From Falsibacillus albus (GTDB taxonomy: Bacteria > Bacillota > Bacilli > Bacillales > DSM-25281): 64,000 nucleotides of DNA. The position numbers and the translations under genes were made by a program. Where the stretch lies: the NCBI RefSeq assembly GCF_003668575.1, contig NZ_RCVZ01000003.1:70430-134429 (forward strand), written 5' to 3'. Below the pieces are notes generated by a model. That model worked only from the letters and a program-made list of their open reading frames with translations, was not told where the DNA came from and did no database searches. This document shows, in pieces, positions 26,675-35,149 of this stretch; position 1 is the first letter of the stretch; every line of letters starts with the position of its first letter.

Positions 26675-26929
26675 TTATTCCTTCGATTCCTTTGCCCGAT
26701 GCTCTTCATTTAACTTCTTAATTTCCAAAATAATATTTTTCATTTCTTCTTTGCCTTCCGGATACAGCCCATTCCAATGCTTGGCCAATGCCGGCATTGT
26801 TTTGGAAATATACGTGTACAAGGCCCATATTTTCACTTTTTCATTCAATTCAGGTGTCGCATCACCTGTCAGAAGTTCTGTATATTTATCGATCAACGCT
26901 TCAAACTGTTCGACAAATTCTTCATTCAT
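26675..26929 (-). CDS. yusU: Small conserved protein YusU (DUF2573-type)
   Basis: An 84-residue helical acidic protein starting MNEEFVEQFEALIDKYTELL and ending NEEHRAKESKE, with ALYTYISKTMPALAKHWNGLYPEG in the middle. No signal or membrane segment. I place it as the YusU/DUF2573 family from size, sequence pattern and general location; function unknown. The ATG at 26929 has GGCGG at the right distance; the in-frame ATG six codons earlier does not. Confidence 0.7.
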   Translation of the reverse strand: MNEEFVEQFEALIDKYTELLTGDATPELNEKVKIWALYTYISKTMPALAKHWNGLYPEGKEEMKNIILEIKKLNEEHRAKESKE

Positions 26930-27004
26930 CGTAAGTCCGCCTTTCATTTTGGATTAACATCAGCATAACGGACAGGTTATGTACCGTCTACCTTTTTATC
27001 TTTA

Positions 27005-27185
27005 TAAAGGTTGCGTTCTTAGAGATTGCCGTTTTTTTACGATTTTATTTAAAAACTCACTATTTGTTGTGATTGGAACGGAAGGTGAGAGACTCCGAAG
27101 GGATGAGCGGACAAGAAGAGGAAGCTCACCGCCCGCCACTCGTAAAGCGAGCATCCTGAAGCGGAAATCAACAATACTCTACATC
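27005..27185 (-). repeat. Interspersed intergenic element, copy H (reverse)
   Basis: Reverse copy: AAAGGTTGCGTTCTTAGAGA (right-end complement), GTTGTGATTGGAACGGAAGG, GAGAGACTCCGAAGGGATGAG, GAAGCTCACCGCCCGCC, AAAGCGAGCATCCTGAAGCG, GAAATCAACA. It lies in the divergent space between yusU and the germination operon; its left end is close to the gerAA promoter. Confidence 0.82.
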
Positions 27186-27190
27186 ATTTC

Positions 27191-27220
27191 GCAAACAGAA
27201 ATTCATAAATCTCCATATTA
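27191..27220 (+). promoter_or_regulatory. Candidate sigma-G promoter of the gerA-type operon
   Basis: GCAAA (27191-27195) and CATATTA (27214-27220) are 18 bp apart. CATNNTA matches the forespore -10 consensus, and GCAAA matches four of five positions of the -35. Germination receptor operons are normally sigma-G dependent. Prediction by eye. Confidence 0.5.
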
Positions 27221-27269
27221 CGGTAACAATAACCTTATGTATAGAACCGACGACATTGGGGTGAGATGA

Positions 27270-28784
27270 ATGTGGCCTTTTTCCCATAAAAAAAAGAAAT
27301 CCAGCAGCGAACAGAAACAAAGCCCTAAACAAACTTACCAGAGCTTTCAGGATGAGGCTGCAAAATCCGAGGATTTCAAAAAGATTTACTATTTGAACAA
27401 AGAATCCAATTTGAAGTTTTGCTTTGAATTCATATCCACTCTTGTCGATGAAGACATCCTGCAAAAAGATGTGCTTCCATACTTATTAAAACGGCCATTC
27501 ACTCATATCGAACAAATTCAGGATATCCTTCCCATCGCAGATATGACCATCAGCGATGATGTCACCCAAATTGAACAAAAGCTCTTTAACGGGTATGTCC
27601 TTTTGAAGCTGGAAAATGAAAAAAAGAAATTCGCCTTCATTGCCGCCCAAAAGGAAATTGTAAGAAGTGTGACACAGCCTGAAGTGGAATTCAGCGTCAT
27701 TGGCCCGAAGGAAGCATTCGTCGAGTCCATCGATCAAAATATCAACCTTGTCCGAAAGCGGCTCCCGATAAAAGAACTCGTTGTAGAGCGGTTTGTCATC
27801 GGCAGTCTGTCCAGGACACAGGTGGGGGTCCTCTATATTGACGGCATTACCAATAAAGAAAATATCAATACCGTCAAACAAAGAATTCAAGCTATCGACT
27901 TTGATCAAATCAATGACAGTTCCTACGTTGAACAATTAATAGCAGACAATTCCCATTCGATCTTCCCGCAGCTTGTCGACACGGAGCGTCCGGATCGCAC
28001 AGCAGCGGTCTTGTCGGAAGGGAAAATTGTCATCATAGTCGATGGATCTCCGCTTGCTTTGATCGGACCGACAACGCTAGTCGAATTTTTCAATGCGTTT
28101 GAGGATTATTTTTTAAATTGGTATATTGCCTCATTCCTTCGCCTGCTTCGCGTCTTTTCGGTATCATTTTCTGTCCTGATCACACCGATATACGTTGCCG
28201 GCCTCACCTATCACTATGAGCTGATTCCAAAGGATCTGATGGCAACATTGATCACCTCAAGACAGCAAATCCCGCTTCCACCCATTCTGGAAGCGCTGTT
28301 TTTGGAATTAACCATTGAACTGCTCCGGGAAGCAGGGGCAAGGCTGCCTACAAAGGTCGGACAGACGATCGGTATCGTAGGCGGTATCGTGATTGGGACC
28401 GCATCGGTGGAAGCAGGACTGACAAGTAATGTCCTTCTTATTATCGTAGCGCTGGCGGCACTTGCTTCTTTCACAACGCCTGTCTACAAAATGGGCAACA
28501 CCATCCGGATTCTGCGCTTCCCATTCTTGTTATTTGCACAGCTTTGGGGACTGCTTGGCATTGTGTTTTGTTTTTCGATTTTGATGACGCACCTGCTTCA
28601 GCTCACATCTTTGGGAAGGCCATTTTTGGAACCACTTTATCCTCCAAGATGGAATGATTTAAAAGACGCTCTGATACGGCTCCCCTATAATAAACAAGCA
28701 ATTCGTCCGGAATATTTAAGGACTGAAAAACCTGTAAGATTCAAAAAGAAAGACGCCACCCGCAAGATTGATATAGACGAGTAG
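27270..28784 (+). CDS. gerAA: Spore germination receptor subunit A (GerA family)
   Basis: A-subunit of a nutrient germinant receptor in the spore inner membrane. 504 residues: hydrophilic N-terminal domain of about 270 residues starting MWPFSHKKKKSSSEQ, then four to five membrane segments (for example YIASFLRLLRVFSVSFSVLI, VGIVGGIVIG-type region) containing the family stretch LLREAGARLPTKVGQTIGIV. Followed by B and C subunits with 16-bp gap and 4-bp overlap. Confidence 0.94.
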   Translation: MWPFSHKKKKSSSEQKQSPKQTYQSFQDEAAKSEDFKKIYYLNKESNLKFCFEFISTLVDEDILQKDVLPYLLKRPFTHIEQIQDILPIADMTISDDVTQIEQKLFNGYVLLKLENEKKKFAFIAAQKEIVRSVTQPEVEFSVIGPKEAFVESIDQNINLVRKRLPIKELVVERFVIGSLSRTQVGVLYIDGITNKENINTVKQRIQAIDFDQINDSSYVEQLIADNSHSIFPQLVDTERPDRTAAVLSEGKIVIIVDGSPLALIGPTTLVEFFNAFEDYFLNWYIASFLRLLRVFSVSFSVLITPIYVAGLTYHYELIPKDLMATLITSRQQIPLPPILEALFLELTIELLREAGARLPTKVGQTIGIVGGIVIGTASVEAGLTSNVLLIIVALAALASFTTPVYKMGNTIRILRFPFLLFAQLWGLLGIVFCFSILMTHLLQLTSLGRPFLEPLYPPRWNDLKDALIRLPYNKQAIRPEYLRTEKPVRFKKKDATRKIDIDE

Positions 28785-28800
28785 CAACGGAGGTTATCAC

Positions 28801-29889
28801 ATGCAGTCCATCCCTGAATCAAGAAAGATCTCTCAATACATCGTTTTCTTCACGGTGACATCCATGCAGGTTGGGGTCGGTGTTTTAGGGTTTCAGCGCA
28901 TCATCGCCAAAATTGCGGGCTATGATGCATGGATGAGTATTTTGATCGCCGGAATTGCCACACATATCGCTATGTTTATTATTTATCAAATTTGCGAAAA
29001 AGGCGATGGGGATTTATTAAACGCACAAAAGATGGTTTTTGGAAAGTGGATTGGAAATGTGTTCAATCTTTTCTTTGCAATTTATTTTTGTCTACAATCC
29101 ATCACTGTATTAAGGACTTACTTAGAAGTCATCCAAGTATGGATGTTTCCTACGCTATCTAATTTCTGGTTCAGTCTATTGTTTTTACTGCTTGTACTTT
29201 ATATCGTCAATGGGGGATTCAGGGTCGTCGCAGGGGTATCTTTCTTCGGGACGATTCTCCCCAGCTATTTGTTGCTGCCATTCCTTATGGCCATTCCCCA
29301 CTCGGATTACCGAAATTTATTGCCTGTTTTCAATAGTTCCATAATGGACATCCTTAACGGTACATATAGCATGTCTCTTACGTATCTAGGCTATGAGACC
29401 CTTTTGGTTTACTTCCCTTTCATCAAAGAACCGCAAAAATCCAAAAAATGGGCACACCTTGGACTTCTTGCGACTACGATGACCTACTCATATATAGCCA
29501 TCATAACATTTGGCTATTTTAGTCAAGGGCAGCTGCAAAAAACGATATGGGCTACCCTATCCTTATGGAAAATTGTTGAGCTCCCATTTGTGGAAAGATT
29601 TGAATACATCGGCATCGCCAATTGGTGTTTGATCATCCTGCCTAACATATGCATTGCACTTTGGTGTGCAAGCAGGATCATGAAAAGGACCTTTCCTATC
29701 ACCCAACGTGCCTCCGTCTTAATTTTGGCCGTTGTCTGCTTGGTGGCGGTTTCTCTCTTTGAAACGAGGCTTCAAATCAATTCATTGAACGATATCCTTG
29801 GAAAGGTAGGCTTTTACCTCAATTTTGTATATGTACCCCTTCTTTTTCTATTATTGCTGTTTGTTAGGAAGGTGAAAAAGAAGTCATGA
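28801..29889 (+). CDS. gerAB: Spore germination receptor subunit B (GerB, APC-like)
   Basis: A 362-residue integral membrane protein with about ten hydrophobic segments, related to amino-acid/polyamine transporters. It shows the family N-terminus ISQYIVFFTVTSMQVGVGVL and GYDAWMSILIAGIATH. Expected to bind the germinant and pass ions. GGAGG ribosome site; stop overlaps the C-subunit start. Confidence 0.93.
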   Translation: MQSIPESRKISQYIVFFTVTSMQVGVGVLGFQRIIAKIAGYDAWMSILIAGIATHIAMFIIYQICEKGDGDLLNAQKMVFGKWIGNVFNLFFAIYFCLQSITVLRTYLEVIQVWMFPTLSNFWFSLLFLLLVLYIVNGGFRVVAGVSFFGTILPSYLLLPFLMAIPHSDYRNLLPVFNSSIMDILNGTYSMSLTYLGYETLLVYFPFIKEPQKSKKWAHLGLLATTMTYSYIAIITFGYFSQGQLQKTIWATLSLWKIVELPFVERFEYIGIANWCLIILPNICIALWCASRIMKRTFPITQRASVLILAVVCLVAVSLFETRLQINSLNDILGKVGFYLNFVYVPLLFLLLLFVRKVKKKS

Positions 29890-30953
29890 AAAAATGGATT
29901 ATTCTACCTCTTTGTTTAATGATCTTAACCGGATGTGTGGAACAAGAAATTATCGACGATTTAAATATTGAGACGGCTGCAGGCTACGATAAGGCACAAG
30001 GCAAAAATATTTTAGGAACAGCCCTTTTTCCGGCATATCAAAAGGATAAAACGATTGAGAATGTCACCATGTCAGCAATCGGGAAATCCAGCCGGGACAT
30101 TTTGGCCAATCTGGAAAAACAATCTACAGAACCACTTGTCACCGGGAGTTTACAAGTCGTACTATTCGGGGACACCCTCGCACGTCAAGGCTTGGTCCCG
30201 CTTGGGGATGCCCTTCACCGCGATGCAAGCATCGGTGCAAGGATCTTCCTGGCTGTGACTGAAGACGGGACAGCGCAATCACTGCTTCAGGGCAACTATG
30301 GAAATCGCGGAAACGGAATGTATATCTATAACCTGCTCAATCACAATATTAAATCGAGGGATGTCCCGACGACCAATCTTCACGATTTCTTGTTTGACTA
30401 TTATCAGCATGGAAAATCACCTTTTTTGCCTTTGTTAAGGCAAATCGGACCAAACCAAATGGAGATTTCAGGGATTGCAGTATTCGATCAAGATAAATAT
30501 GTCGAAAAAATCAATGCAGACCATATGTTCTTCTTTAAACTGCTCGTAGATAAATACAGCGAAGGCACACGAGTCGTGCAGTTAAAAAAGGAACGTGCAG
30601 CCATCAGGAGCATCGACTCCAAAAATAAAATAAAAATCATCCGACACGATGGAGAGGTGTCGGCAGTCATCAGCATAAAAGTGAAGGGAATCATTCGTGA
30701 ATATACAGGGCAAGGCTTGAACCCAATAAAAATAAAACAAATAGAAAAAGCATTTAAGCACGATGTCCAACAACATTGCGATGCCATGGTCAAAAGATTT
30801 CAGGAACTTGGAGTCGATCCGATCGGAATCGGTTTCAGAGTGTCTAATTCAGACCGTTCGTTCGACATTAAAAAATGGCGGCAGCAATATCCAAATATCA
30901 AAATCACCGTCAAGCCGGAAATCATCATCACGGAATCCGGTACGGTGGAATAA
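29886..30953 (+). CDS. gerAC: Spore germination receptor lipoprotein subunit C (GerC)
   Basis: A 355-residue lipoprotein, with lipobox LTGC at Cys17 after a short hydrophobic signal (MKKWIILPLCLMILTGC). Conserved features include ETAAGYDKAQGKNILGTALF and the C-terminal VKPEIIITESGTVE. Third gene of the A-B-C operon, ATGA overlap with gerAB. Repeat copy I begins within a few bases of the stop codon. Confidence 0.93.
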   Translation: MKKWIILPLCLMILTGCVEQEIIDDLNIETAAGYDKAQGKNILGTALFPAYQKDKTIENVTMSAIGKSSRDILANLEKQSTEPLVTGSLQVVLFGDTLARQGLVPLGDALHRDASIGARIFLAVTEDGTAQSLLQGNYGNRGNGMYIYNLLNHNIKSRDVPTTNLHDFLFDYYQHGKSPFLPLLRQIGPNQMEISGIAVFDQDKYVEKINADHMFFFKLLVDKYSEGTRVVQLKKERAAIRSIDSKNKIKIIRHDGEVSAVISIKVKGIIREYTGQGLNPIKIKQIEKAFKHDVQQHCDAMVKRFQELGVDPIGIGFRVSNSDRSFDIKKWRQQYPNIKITVKPEIIITESGTVE

Positions 30954-30956
30954 TAG

Positions 30957-31096
30957 AAAAGGCTGATGTTGTAACACCTTTCCATAAAGAAATTCATCAT
31001 ATGGGATTGATTGGACGGAAAGCGAGCATTCTGCAGCGGAAATCAACTTTGCACAAACTTTGAATAATAGCATCAAACATAATGAAAAGAGACTAT
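30957..31096 (-). repeat. Interspersed intergenic element, copy I (reverse, internally deleted)
   Basis: Reverse copy with AAAGGCTGATGTTG next to the gerAC stop, CATATGGGATTGATTGGA, then directly CGGAAAGCGAGCATTCTGCA, GCGGAAATCAAC, TTGCACAAACTTTGAATAAT. The GC-rich middle of the core is deleted. It lies between gerAC and its terminator. Confidence 0.75.
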
Positions 31097-31103
31097 TAAA
31101 AAT

Positions 31104-31144
31104 ATAAAAAAAGGCTGTTCCATCATTCCTGGACAGCCTTTTCT
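31104..31144. terminator. Bidirectional terminator between gerAC and the rodA-like gene
   Basis: AAGGCTGT / ACAGCCTT hairpin with A/T runs on both sides, between two convergent transcription units. Confidence 0.85.
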
Positions 31145-31146
31145 TA

Positions 31147-32319
31147 TCATGCTTCAGAAGAAAACATATATTTTTTATAATGGTAGCGGATCGAGAAAAT
31201 CAAGCCTATTGCAAACATATTTCCCATGATCGAGCTCCCTCCATAGCTGATGAACGGCAGGGGAATCCCGGTAATGGGGAGAAGTCCGATGGTCATGCCG
31301 ATATTCTGGAATACGTGGAAGGTGATCATCGCAATGACGCCGGAGCAAATATAGGAATAAAAATCATTCTTTGTCTCCAGACCTGCCTTTGTAATATGAT
31401 AAATCAGCATAAAAAATAGGCTGACCAAAACACTGCCACCGACAAATCCGAACTCTTCCCCTACGATGCTGAAAATAAAATCCGTATGATTTTCCGGAAG
31501 ATACACATCGCTATGGCCAAATCCTTTGCCCCCAGTCTCACCAGATCCGATCGCAAGCAGCGATCTGGTCAATTGGTATCCTGTCCCGCTTTGGTTGTTA
31601 TAAGGATCAAGCCAAGAATAAATCCTGCTGAGCTGATACTTATGTACATGCAAATACTTTTCCAAAATATCGGGATACCAAATAACCAACGAAAGAACTG
31701 CTGCAGCAATCATAGAAAAACCGCCAAAAATGGGTATGAGAAGCTTCCAAGTGATCCCGGAAACAAAGATAATCCCCAATAAAATGGCGATAAAGACGAG
31801 GGACGTTCCTAAATCCGGCTGTTTCATGACAAGAAGCAATGGAATGAACGTCACGATCCCAAGCTTAATCAGCAGCCAGAAATCACTTTTCAATGTTTTG
31901 ATCAAATTCTTCTGATGATGGTCGACCACCACTCGGGAGAGTGCCAGTATCAAGAACACCTTCACGATTTCCGAAGGCTGCAGCGACCCTACACCCGGTA
32001 ATTGAAACCAGCTTTTCGCCCCATTGATTCTTGGCGCGATGCTCTCTGGTGCAACAATCAGCAAAAGAAGTAAAAATAGCCCCACACCATAGAAGTACCA
32101 GGACAATTTTTTTAATTGATCTGAATCGAATTGAATGACGATGGAGATGATACCGACCCCAACACCATACCACATGACCTGTTTTAGTAAGAAATTCCCG
32201 CTGTACTGCCCTGTTTGCTGAGCACTATAAATGGAAATACAGCTGACAATGAACATGAGCATCAAACTAAGAACAAGCCCATAATCAATTTTGCTTGTTG
32301 AATTTTGCTGAGAAGTCAT
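31147..32319 (-). CDS. SEDS-family peptidoglycan glycosyltransferase (RodA/FtsW-like)
   Basis: A 390-residue protein with about ten membrane segments of the RodA/FtsW/SpoVE family, which polymerises lipid II. Family motifs are PRINGAKSWFQLPGVGSLQPSE, MKQPDLGTSLVF, LPENHTDFIFSIVGEEFGFVG (containing the Asp shown to be essential in RodA) and PLPFISYGGSS. No partner PBP gene is adjacent, so whether it serves elongation or spore cortex is open. ATG at 32319 after GAGGAG. Confidence 0.92.
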   Translation of the reverse strand: MTSQQNSTSKIDYGLVLSLMLMFIVSCISIYSAQQTGQYSGNFLLKQVMWYGVGVGIISIVIQFDSDQLKKLSWYFYGVGLFLLLLLIVAPESIAPRINGAKSWFQLPGVGSLQPSEIVKVFLILALSRVVVDHHQKNLIKTLKSDFWLLIKLGIVTFIPLLLVMKQPDLGTSLVFIAILLGIIFVSGITWKLLIPIFGGFSMIAAAVLSLVIWYPDILEKYLHVHKYQLSRIYSWLDPYNNQSGTGYQLTRSLLAIGSGETGGKGFGHSDVYLPENHTDFIFSIVGEEFGFVGGSVLVSLFFMLIYHITKAGLETKNDFYSYICSGVIAMITFHVFQNIGMTIGLLPITGIPLPFISYGGSSIMGNMFAIGLIFSIRYHYKKYMFSSEA

Positions 32320-32357
32320 CACTTCGTCTCCTCTTTATCAATAAAGTACATGATATT

Positions 32358-32385
32358 ATTATACTGAAACAATGCATTGAAACAA
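32358..32385 (-). promoter_or_regulatory. Sigma-A-like promoter of the rodA-like gene
   Basis: On the minus strand TTGTTT (32380-32385) and a perfect TATAAT (32358-32363) are 16 bp apart, about 40 bp upstream of the gene. Confidence 0.5.
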
Positions 32386-32471
32386 ATGAACAAATCGATT
32401 TGGGAAAAATTTCACACAGAAAAGCACGGCCGGGTTGATCAGAGGGAATGCTGAGCAGATCCCCTCCTGGA

Positions 32472-33026
32472 TCAAGCATCTTTTTTCAAACCAGCCTGTT
32501 CATTCATGATTTTCTCTAATTTAGTCGAGAGCAAATATGGCATCGGTGCAGAACGAAATCTCTTGAAGCCCATTTTTCGCTGCTTATAAATGAGCACAAG
32601 AGATGCGTTTTCTTTTCTTTGATCCCATTTATACCGTTCAATATCTTCCCAAGGTACGAGTAATCCGTTTATTAATAAGCCGCGTTCCCTGATTTCAATG
32701 ATATTGCTGAAAAACAAGATATATGGGAGCGCCGAAAAGGCAGTCAAACCATAGAATGGTTCTACAAATACATTGTAGCTCCATGCAAATAAAACAAAAA
32801 TGATCCAAGCATATGCTAAATAGATTCCAGTTCGATAAAGCCGATCCTCCGATGTTTTCCATCGAATGAAAAGGCTGTATTCATCGAATTGCTGATTTTT
32901 TGGATATTCAACCTTCCCAAGTCGACCTCTTTGATGAAAATTGATGATCAGTTCAAAATAAACAAATATGACGATTCCACAGACTAGAGTGATAAAAGAT
33001 ATATGTATGAAGTTCCCTATATCCAT
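32472..33026 (-). CDS. Hypothetical membrane protein (DUF5673-like)
   Basis: A 184-residue protein with one N-terminal membrane segment (HISFITLVCGIVIFVYFELI), two more near residues 75-120 (TGIYLAYAWIIFVLFAW, LTAFSALPYILFF) and a C-terminal soluble part, RERGLLINGLLVPWEDIERYKW, that resembles bacterial PH-like or DUF5673 domains. It follows the oxidoreductase gene with an 11-bp end overlap region, so co-transcription is likely. Family assignment is tentative. Confidence 0.7.
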   Translation of the reverse strand: MDIGNFIHISFITLVCGIVIFVYFELIINFHQRGRLGKVEYPKNQQFDEYSLFIRWKTSEDRLYRTGIYLAYAWIIFVLFAWSYNVFVEPFYGLTAFSALPYILFFSNIIEIRERGLLINGLLVPWEDIERYKWDQRKENASLVLIYKQRKMGFKRFRSAPMPYLLSTKLEKIMNEQAGLKKDA

Positions 33027-33036
33027 CCCTTTAAGC

Positions 33037-34086
33037 CTATCCCTCAAATATGATTGTCTGTTTATTATCAGAACTTGCTTTACACGCTTCGATCAGTCGA
33101 ATGACGTTCAATGCCTCTTCCGCTGTCACAGGTGGTCGCACGCCTTCCCGGATCGAACGATGAACCCCAAGATAATATTGCTTATAATCTCCTTGTTCCG
33201 AAGGGAGCGTTCTCGTTTCAAGTTTGCCCGAGCTGTTCATCTTGGAAAGCCTCCCGTACAAATCCGGGTCCTCTTTTCCCCAATCAGCTGCAATCGGGTT
33301 TCCGCCTGCCTTCAGTGCATCCTCCTGTCCATCCATACCGAATTTGACAAAGGAACCTCTGTCCCCGTGCAGTTGAAATCTTGGGCCTTGATCAGGAACG
33401 ATAGAAGAGGAATGAAGGATGACCTTCATCTGCCCATATCCCAGGACAATATGGAAATAGTCCTCTGCTTTTTCCGGATCCCTTTGTGCATCTACATCAG
33501 CCGACACCCAGTCAGGAAAGCCAAAAAGCTGTAAGGTTTGATCGATCAGATGCGAGCCCAAATCGTATAAAACACCTGATCCGGCAATGGCGTTTTCCTT
33601 CCAGCGATCCTTTACTTGCGGGCGGAATCGATCGAAGTGTGCTTCATAAGAATAAAGGTTCCCCAGCTCCTCATGCTCAAGTAGGGATTGAATCGTCAGA
33701 AAATCTGCATCCCATCTGCGATTATGGAAGATGCTAAGCATTCTTCCTTTTTCTTTTGCCAGGTTGCAAAGCTCTATTCCCTCAGCGGAAGTTACGACGA
33801 ATGGCTTTTCAACCACTACATGCTTCCCAGCCACAAGACATTTTTTTATCATATCAAAATGGAGATGATTGGGGGTCGTAATGATGACCAATTCAACATC
33901 ATGATCATCCAAAACCTCCTCCAGCTTCCCCACTACGGTTGTATCCGGAATATCCGATTTCACTTTTTCCTCATTAGCGGACATTACCTTTTTCAAGTGA
34001 AACTGCGGCATATTTTTGAGAAAAGGGGCGTGGAAAGTCGATCCAGAGAATCCATATCCAATCAGCCCGGTATTAATTGCACTCAT
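33037..34086 (-). CDS. iolW: Gfo/Idh/MocA oxidoreductase, scyllo-inositol 2-dehydrogenase-like (IolW/YvaA type)
   Basis: NAD(P)-binding Rossmann enzyme, 349 residues, starting MSAINTGLIGYGFSGSTFHAPFL. It has EKPF in VVVEKPFVVTSAEG, FHNRRWDADFLTIQSLL, and GSHLIDQTLQLFGFPDWV. This pattern is very close to what I recall for B. subtilis IolW/YvaA, an NADP-dependent scyllo-inositol dehydrogenase. No other inositol genes are in the window, so the substrate is not proven. GGAGG ribosome site at the 34086 start. Confidence 0.82.
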   Translation of the reverse strand: MSAINTGLIGYGFSGSTFHAPFLKNMPQFHLKKVMSANEEKVKSDIPDTTVVGKLEEVLDDHDVELVIITTPNHLHFDMIKKCLVAGKHVVVEKPFVVTSAEGIELCNLAKEKGRMLSIFHNRRWDADFLTIQSLLEHEELGNLYSYEAHFDRFRPQVKDRWKENAIAGSGVLYDLGSHLIDQTLQLFGFPDWVSADVDAQRDPEKAEDYFHIVLGYGQMKVILHSSSIVPDQGPRFQLHGDRGSFVKFGMDGQEDALKAGGNPIAADWGKEDPDLYGRLSKMNSSGKLETRTLPSEQGDYKQYYLGVHRSIREGVRPPVTAEEALNVIRLIEACKASSDNKQTIIFEG

Positions 34087-34226
34087 AGTTTCCTCCAAGC
34101 CTTCAATTTTATCTAAGACTATACTATCATAATATTATGTGTGGATGGATACTCACAATTGAAAAATTGCTCATTTGCCGGCTACCATATAAAATAAGGA
34201 TGGATAGATAAAGGAGGAAATAAGAC

Positions 34227-34541
34227 ATGCAAGGAATCAAAAATATCGAAACATTCGAAGAGCTCATTGAAAACCAGGAGCCGATCGTCGTGAAATTTTT
34301 CGCTGACTGGTGCCCTGACTGTAGAAGAATGGATATGTTCATCGATGAAATCATCGATGAGTATAACAATTATAAATGGTATGAATTAAACAAGGATGAA
34401 ATGCCTGAGCTGGCTGATAAATATGATGTCATGGGGATTCCCAGCCTATTGATATTCCAAGATGGCAAGAAGATCGCTCATTTGCACAGCGCAAATGCAA
34501 AATCCCCTGAGCAAGTGAAAGAATTTTTGGAGTCTGTGTAA
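34227..34541 (+). CDS. Thioredoxin-family protein
   Basis: A 104-residue cytosolic thioredoxin-like protein with active site W28-C-P-D-C32 and the cis-proline region MGIPSLLIFQDGKKI. The CPDC dipeptide differs from classical thioredoxin CGPC, as in the YtpP/YdbP-type proteins of Bacillus. Monocistronic: AAGGAGG upstream, terminator immediately downstream. Confidence 0.9.
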   Translation: MQGIKNIETFEELIENQEPIVVKFFADWCPDCRRMDMFIDEIIDEYNNYKWYELNKDEMPELADKYDVMGIPSLLIFQDGKKIAHLHSANAKSPEQVKEFLESV

Positions 34542-34570
34542 AAGCTTCCCATTGAGGAAGCTTTTTTATT
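34542..34570 (+). terminator. Terminator of the thioredoxin-family gene
   Basis: AAGCTTCC-CATTGA-GGAAGCTT followed by TTTTATTT on the plus strand, at the stop codon. Confidence 0.9.
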
Positions 34571-34592
34571 TGGTGTTTTCTTAAAGGGTTGG

Positions 34593-34627
34593 TTTTATCT
34601 GCGAAATCGGACCTTTTATCTGCGAAA
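34593..34627. repeat. Tandem direct repeat TTTTATCTGCGAAA
   Basis: TTTTATCTGCGAAA occurs at 34593-34606 and again at 34614-34627, a period of 21 bp (two helical turns). It lies in the gap between the thioredoxin gene and sdpR, away from any promoter I can see. Function unknown. Confidence 0.6.
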
Positions 34628-34686
34628 ATTTCAATATATCGATTATTCGAGTGAATCCGACATTCTCCGCTTCTTTTTACTTAAAA

Positions 34687-34770
34687 TGGAGATTGAAGGA
34701 TCACCTCCCCCCTCAGAAAACGAGCATCCTGCAGCAAAAATCAACCACGTCTTTTCATAAACTTTTTTAA
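34687..34770 (-). repeat. Interspersed intergenic element, copy J (remnant)
   Basis: Degenerate reverse remnant: GGAGATTGAAGGATCACC, AACGAGCATCCTGCAGC, AAAAATCAACCACGTC, TTTTCATAAACTTTTTT. Only the core edge is recognisable. Confidence 0.5.
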
Positions 34771-34787
34771 AAAACCCCTCCACCCCC

Positions 34788-34837
34788 TTCCCATTTAAAG
34801 GAAAAAAACATATAATATATTTAGATGTTTATCTAAA
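34788..34837 (+). promoter_or_regulatory. sdpR promoter with autoregulatory palindrome
   Basis: TTCCCA (34788-34793) and a perfect TATAAT (34811-34816), 17 bp apart. The inverted repeat TTTAGA-TGTTTA-TCTAAA (34820-34837) covers the predicted start point, and a further TCTAAA half-site lies just after it. The site is typical for ArsR/SdpR autorepression. Confidence 0.75.
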
Positions 34838-34861
34838 TGTCTAAAAGAAAGGAAAAGGGAT

Positions 34862-35149
34862 ATGAATTCTTCTTTTAAAGCATTGTCAGATCCGACCAGA
34901 AGGAAAATCCTGCAGCTCTTGAAGAAGGGCGATTTAACGGCAGGGGAGATTGCAGAGCATTTCAACATCTCTAAGCCAAGCATATCTCACCACTTAAGCG
35001 CTTTGAAACAAGCAGAATTGATCTTGGACGAAAGGCAGGGACAGCACATCGTCTATTCGCTGAATTCCACTGTCGTACAAGAAATCATGTCCTGGTTTAT
35101 GGATTTTTTAGATGATAAGGGGGATACTCGACATGAACAAAAAAAATAA
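34862..35149 (+). CDS. sdpR: ArsR-family autorepressor SdpR
   Basis: A 95-residue winged-helix repressor (MNSSFKALSDPTRRKILQLLKKGDLTAGEIAEHF; recognition helix NISKPSISHHLSALK). It belongs to the autorepressor SdpR group by sequence and by its pairing with an SdpI-like gene. In B. subtilis, SdpI binds the SDP toxin, sequesters SdpR at the membrane and thereby relieves repression. No sdpABC toxin genes are nearby. Overlaps the next gene by 17 bp. Confidence 0.9.
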   Translation: MNSSFKALSDPTRRKILQLLKKGDLTAGEIAEHFNISKPSISHHLSALKQAELILDERQGQHIVYSLNSTVVQEIMSWFMDFLDDKGDTRHEQKK

